Of a DNA stretch of 64,000 nucleotides, positions 60,589-64,000 are shown piece by piece. Location: contig JBEHXT010000026.1 in assembly GCA_048498555.1 (NCBI GenBank), positions 1 through 64,000 of the forward strand, read 5' to 3'. Numbering within the stretch: position 1 is the stretch's first letter; each line of letters begins with the position of its first letter. Under the pieces are notes generated by a model, which searched no databases, had not been told where the DNA came from, and worked only from the letters and a program-made list of their open reading frames with translations. Source of the stretch: Danxiaibacter sp048498555 (GTDB lineage Bacteria; Bacteroidota; Bacteroidia; Chitinophagales; Chitinophagaceae). The position numbers and the translations under genes are program-made.

Positions 60589-63537
60589 TTAAAAGTCAAG
60601 TGAAATATGGAAGTTTGCTCTTTTGCTTGCCGGATAAGGATCTACATCCACACCGCTGGAAAATCCTGTTCCGAAATTGGATACTTCGGGATCATAGGAT
60701 TTATATTTTGTAAATGTGAGGTAGTTATTGAGCGAGGCACCCAATCTCAGGCCTTTTATAAACTTAACGGGCAGCTTATTAAATGAATAATACACGCCTA
60801 CTTCGCGCAGCCTTAAATAGCCTGCATCCTGCACAAACATTTGTGCACTCGTACCGATCTGGCTTATACGGTAAACACCATCGGGCAGCCCTGCCTTGTT
60901 AGTAACATTATCATAGTCTGCACTGGTGCCACCAAAATCTGTTTGCAAATTGGTCAGGTTAATATTGCTGCCGCCATTTTTCCAATGCAGCAAAAACCTC
61001 AGGCTAAGCTTGTTCCAAAAGGTAATTTCATTGTACGTATTCATCTGGAACCGCGGCTCTGCATCACCCAAAACACCTACTCCCATGCCATTCAAACCAA
61101 CAATCTGTGTGGCTGACTTGCCTTCTTCTATCCGGAATGAGCCAAGCACATAACCAAAAGAGCCTTGTGGTATTGGTTGAATAATATATTTGGTAACGAG
61201 TGAACGATTTAGCCAGAAATTTACCGAGGTGTTCCATGTAACATTTTTTGTAGCAACAGGTTTAGCATTTATACCCAGTTCCACGCCACGATTGCGAAGA
61301 TTACCGGCATTCAGCCAACCAGTTGCAAAACCGGAAGATTGAGGAGGATTCGCCAGCATTAAAAAGTCATCTATGTTCTTGTTGTAATAAGTGAACTGGA
61401 AACCAAGCCTGCCATGCAGTATAGTAAAATCAAGACCGGTTTCAAACTCTTTCTGGCGTTCCGGTTTGATGTTAGGATCACCTTTTTCAGTGTTAACCAA
61501 CGATCCCGGATTGCCCGCTATATTAGAGATAACCAGCGAAGTAAATTTACTGCCATATGCAGGCACGTTGTTTGCCTGGCCATAAGCAGCGCGCAATTTG
61601 AAATTATCAAAAAAGTGTCCCTTCAACACACCACTGTGCGTTAAATTCCATGAAATACCCGCCTTCGGATACACATAAAATTTTGAAGCATCGCCGTTAT
61701 TGGTTGACCTGTCAAAACGCACACCGGCTGTTACATTAACAGCTTCTGCAATGCTTGCCTCTTCCTGGATAAAAACGCCGTCGTTTTGAAATTTGGCCCT
61801 GAATTGTTTTGCGTTGAGCGCACCAGCCTGGTCCACATTTGACTGGCCGGAGATTACTTGCGTTGCAATGTTCAGCAGGTTATTATAATCACCTGTTTCT
61901 TGTGTTAACCCCGCTGAAGTTGTAAAGGAAAGCTTGTCAGAAGGAGTGAATGTATTTACAAGTGATAGAATATAGTTTGTATTAAGATTTTTTGTAGAAC
62001 CCTGAATAGAAGTGCCTTTGTTTACTGCCTGAAATTGCAGTGTACTCGGGAACAAAGCATTCGTTTCCAGGTTATAAAAATCAATACCGCCTCTACCTAT
62101 AAACCTTGTTGTGCTGTGATTGCTTTTTTGAAATATCGCATCTAAATTCAATCCTGTGATAAAACGGTTAACGGCTTCGTTGTTACGCATTAGCGCAATG
62201 GTTTGCAAAGGATTGGATGCAGCAAAAGGATTGTTCGGATAATTACCGATGTTATCCGGATGCAGTTGCGCAAAGCTTGGTGTTGAAGCCAGCGCAATAC
62301 CCAGTGATACGCCTGCATTGTCATTGCCGGATATACCTCTGTCCGCTGACGAGTTTATATATCCCGTAGTAATGCCGATTTTTACATTATCCGTAATGCG
62401 GTGATCGATATTCAGTCGAAGGTTACTGTTGCGGTAACCTGTATTTTTAACGATACCTTCTTCATCTTTTTGTGAAGCTGAAAAATAGAAGCTTGTCTTT
62501 TCGCCACCTCCACTTATGCTTAGCATGGTATTGCGCGCGAAACCGGTATTGCCATAAATTTCTTTTTCATAATCGTATATTTTTCCGGATGCTTGTGCAT
62601 CAATAAATTGTTGGCGTAAGGCTGCACTGGTTGCGCTGTCAGACGAAAGGCTGGCTGCTCTATCCGCTGTAAATTCACGCACGCCAATGAATTTCCTGGC
62701 GCTAATAATGCCAAGGTCCTGAGAAACTGAAACACTGGTCTTCCCTTGCTTTCCACGTTTGGTAGTGATGATTACTACGCCTCCTGCAGCTTTCGATCCA
62801 TATATAGCAGCAGCCGACGCGCCTTTAAGTATTTCAATGTTTTCAATATCTCCTGCGGGTATATCGGCTATGCGGCTCGATGGATTGTCCTGATTAGATG
62901 TCGGGCTACCTCCGGCCGCCGCTCCAGTAACGGCATTAAGGCCCGCGGAAGTGGCGGTATTATTGACAAACACACCGTCAATTACATATAGAGGCTGTGT
63001 ATTACCATAGACAGAAGTCACGCCGCGCAGCTTTACAGAAATACCGCCACCTGGTGCGCCGGTATTAGCATTGATATATGCGCCGGGTATTTTGCCTTCG
63101 AGTGCACCATCAAATGTTTGTGCGGGCGCCACACCATTCAGCTCTTTACTGGATATAGTAGCTACCGAATTGGCCAGGTTCCTTCTTTTAACACTGGTAG
63201 CAAGGCCTGTAATAACCACTTCATCGAGCTTCGTTACATCTTCTTCCAGTTTAATTACAACATCATTGGCTATAGTGCTTACTGGCATGGATTGAGATTT
63301 AAAACCTGTTGCGTTTACAACAAGAACGGCATTTTGTGATACTACGAGATGAAATTTGCCGTCGTTATCTGAAGCGACTCCTAGGTTAGAATTTTTTACA
63401 AGTATGCTGGCACCGGGAATGGCTGTATTGTTCATGTCGGTTAATTTCCCGGTAACCGTTTTGCTTTGCGCCCATGCCCATGATGGCAATAGGATAACAC
63501 CAAGCAAAAATGCAATTACATTAAAAGGGTGTCTCAT
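60589..63537 (-). CDS. SusC/RagA-family TonB-linked outer membrane receptor
   Basis: This gene encodes 982 residues: a signal peptide (ends WAWAQ, residue 24), then a carboxypeptidase-regulatory-like domain (VTGKLTDMNNTAIPGASILVKNSNLGVASDNDGKFHLV), the plug with LDEVVITGLATSVKRRNLANSVATI and IENIEILKGASAAAIYGSKAAGGVVIITTKRGKQG, and a 22-strand barrel ending YPASKRANFHISLDF. It forms the transport channel with the SusD protein encoded downstream. Compared with the receptor at 1-2494, the plug motif is VITG in place of VVVGYG. The substrate is unknown; no glycosidase or lyase gene is adjacent except the beta-helix protein. Confidence 0.97.
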   Translation of the reverse strand: MRHPFNVIAFLLGVILLPSWAWAQSKTVTGKLTDMNNTAIPGASILVKNSNLGVASDNDGKFHLVVSQNAVLVVNATGFKSQSMPVSTIANDVVIKLEEDVTKLDEVVITGLATSVKRRNLANSVATISSKELNGVAPAQTFDGALEGKIPGAYINANTGAPGGGISVKLRGVTSVYGNTQPLYVIDGVFVNNTATSAGLNAVTGAAAGGSPTSNQDNPSSRIADIPAGDIENIEILKGASAAAIYGSKAAGGVVIITTKRGKQGKTSVSVSQDLGIISARKFIGVREFTADRAASLSSDSATSAALRQQFIDAQASGKIYDYEKEIYGNTGFARNTMLSISGGGEKTSFYFSASQKDEEGIVKNTGYRNSNLRLNIDHRITDNVKIGITTGYINSSADRGISGNDNAGVSLGIALASTPSFAQLHPDNIGNYPNNPFAASNPLQTIALMRNNEAVNRFITGLNLDAIFQKSNHSTTRFIGRGGIDFYNLETNALFPSTLQFQAVNKGTSIQGSTKNLNTNYILSLVNTFTPSDKLSFTTSAGLTQETGDYNNLLNIATQVISGQSNVDQAGALNAKQFRAKFQNDGVFIQEEASIAEAVNVTAGVRFDRSTNNGDASKFYVYPKAGISWNLTHSGVLKGHFFDNFKLRAAYGQANNVPAYGSKFTSLVISNIAGNPGSLVNTEKGDPNIKPERQKEFETGLDFTILHGRLGFQFTYYNKNIDDFLMLANPPQSSGFATGWLNAGNLRNRGVELGINAKPVATKNVTWNTSVNFWLNRSLVTKYIIQPIPQGSFGYVLGSFRIEEGKSATQIVGLNGMGVGVLGDAEPRFQMNTYNEITFWNKLSLRFLLHWKNGGSNINLTNLQTDFGGTSADYDNVTNKAGLPDGVYRISQIGTSAQMFVQDAGYLRLREVGVYYSFNKLPVKFIKGLRLGASLNNYLTFTKYKSYDPEVSNFGTGFSSGVDVDPYPASKRANFHISLDF

Positions 63538-63605
63538 TTCGTAGTTTTTGTTTTGGTAAAAGAGTAGTTCTGTACCGGTTAGGCAGGTTGTTCCGGCGTT
63601 GTTAT

Positions 63606-64000
63606 TTAATGTGTTTGTTGGTTAGTGTAAATATGGCTGCCATAGCCATGTTCCGCAACCTGTGCGGCGCGCCGTTCATATGATGCCAGATCAGCAGGCG
63701 TATTGGCGGCAAGGCCGTCCACATAACGATTGAACATGCAAAATGCGGCTGCTATTAATACAGTATCGTGAATATCTGCATCTGTTGCACCAGCGTCCTT
63801 CGCTATTTTTACATCTTCAGCAGTAACATGCTTCCCTCCTTTTTGTACCTTTCCGGCAATGTTTAATAGTGTTTTGAGCTTTTCCGGAACCGAAGCAGTT
63901 GCTGGGTCATTCCGTACTTCTTCTACAACTTCCCGATCGCCTTTCAGGTAACAGCTGGCGATTTCGCCGTGCGAATAATCACAATAAAAGCACTGATTAA
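63606..64000 (-). CDS. AhpD-like/carboxymuconolactone decarboxylase family protein, 5' end beyond the window
   Basis: The last 130 or so codons are visible; the frame is open at the right edge and stops at 63606-63608. The visible part contains the redox-active CxxC of AhpD-like proteins (CFYCDYSHGEIA), then KLKTLLNIAGKVQKGGKHVTAEDV and IHDTVLIAAAFCMFNRYVDGLAANTPADL. This matches peroxidase-related enzymes of the AhpD fold, which act in alkylhydroperoxide reduction. It reads towards the SusC gene, 68 bp away, on the same strand. The C-terminal tail (YERRAAQVAEHGYGSHIY) is typical for the group. Confidence 0.85.
   Translation of the reverse strand, partial: NQCFYCDYSHGEIASCYLKGDREVVEEVRNDPATASVPEKLKTLLNIAGKVQKGGKHVTAEDVKIAKDAGATDADIHDTVLIAAAFCMFNRYVDGLAANTPADLASYERRAAQVAEHGYGSHIYTNQQTH

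Overview
The window looks like chromosomal DNA of a Bacteroidota bacterium, most probably of the Chitinophagaceae/Chitinophagia. The evidence is two SusC/RagA receptors (one with its SusD), many secreted beta-barrel and lipoproteins with Bacteroidota-type signal peptides, a moderate GC content (low 40s by eye), starts that mostly lack a Shine-Dalgarno sequence, and promoter elements of the Bacteroidota type (TTG near -33, TAnnTTTG near -7). The family assignment is inference. I saw no tRNA, rRNA, CRISPR array, transposase or phage gene.

Layout. 1-2494: 5' part of a SusC receptor gene (minus strand, runs off the left edge). 3.3-7.1 kb: small secreted proteins, a dienelactone hydrolase and a YVTN beta-propeller, separated by inverted and dispersed repeats. 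7.6-12.9 kb: a BlaI repressor, a BlaR1-like M56 membrane protease and a periplasmic protein that shares an unusual DRxxAxx helical repeat with the protease, followed by an OmpR-type two-component pair. 13.1-19.0 kb: a TolC-RND-adaptor efflux system next to that pair. 19.2-21.3 kb: DUF502-, PepSY-like and barrel proteins. 22.2-24.9 kb: a beta-helix/FN3 surface protein. 25.3-28.9 kb: a membrane-bound sigma-54 activator, a candidate enhancer and -24/-12 promoter, an ABM-like monooxygenase and a TolB-like protein. 29.0-41.9 kb: envelope proteins and a second, canonical efflux operon (31.1-36.9 kb). 42.4-54.1 kb: a storage/redox/stress island with a LOG protein, PPK2, glycogen phosphorylase GlgP, debranching enzyme GlgX, a HemG-like flavodoxin, a PAS histidine kinase with a REC-CRP response regulator, and a pyridoxamine-oxidase-fold protein. 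54.4-56.3 kb: small exported proteins and a DUF2490 protein. 56.5-59.2 kb: a paralogue of the beta-helix/FN3 protein. 59.2-64 kb: SusD, SusC and the 3' part of an AhpD-like gene.

Most interesting signals. (1) Many intergenic stretches are arrays with an exact 7-bp period (one has 8 bp). The motif differs between arrays but the period is fixed, and five arrays lie within 5 nt of, or include, a stop codon. (2) The two distant beta-helix/FN3 genes share a promoter and a ~130-nt 5' leader with a conserved hairpin, covarying base pairs and a possible alternative pairing, so this is a candidate unrecognised structured RNA. (3) The BlaI/M56 operon pairs a protease and a secreted protein through the same charged heptad repeat. 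(4) Two genes beside the REC-CRP regulator carry a TGAC-N4-GTC(A/T) dyad at the same distance from a -7 box, suggesting a local regulon.

How the parts may work together (inference). The BlaI/M56 module and the two-component pair look like envelope-stress inputs next to an efflux pump. The 42-54 kb island looks like a stored-energy and redox response (glycogen and polyphosphate use) under the PAS kinase and REC-CRP regulator. The FN3 and SusCD genes concern surface glycan contact and uptake.
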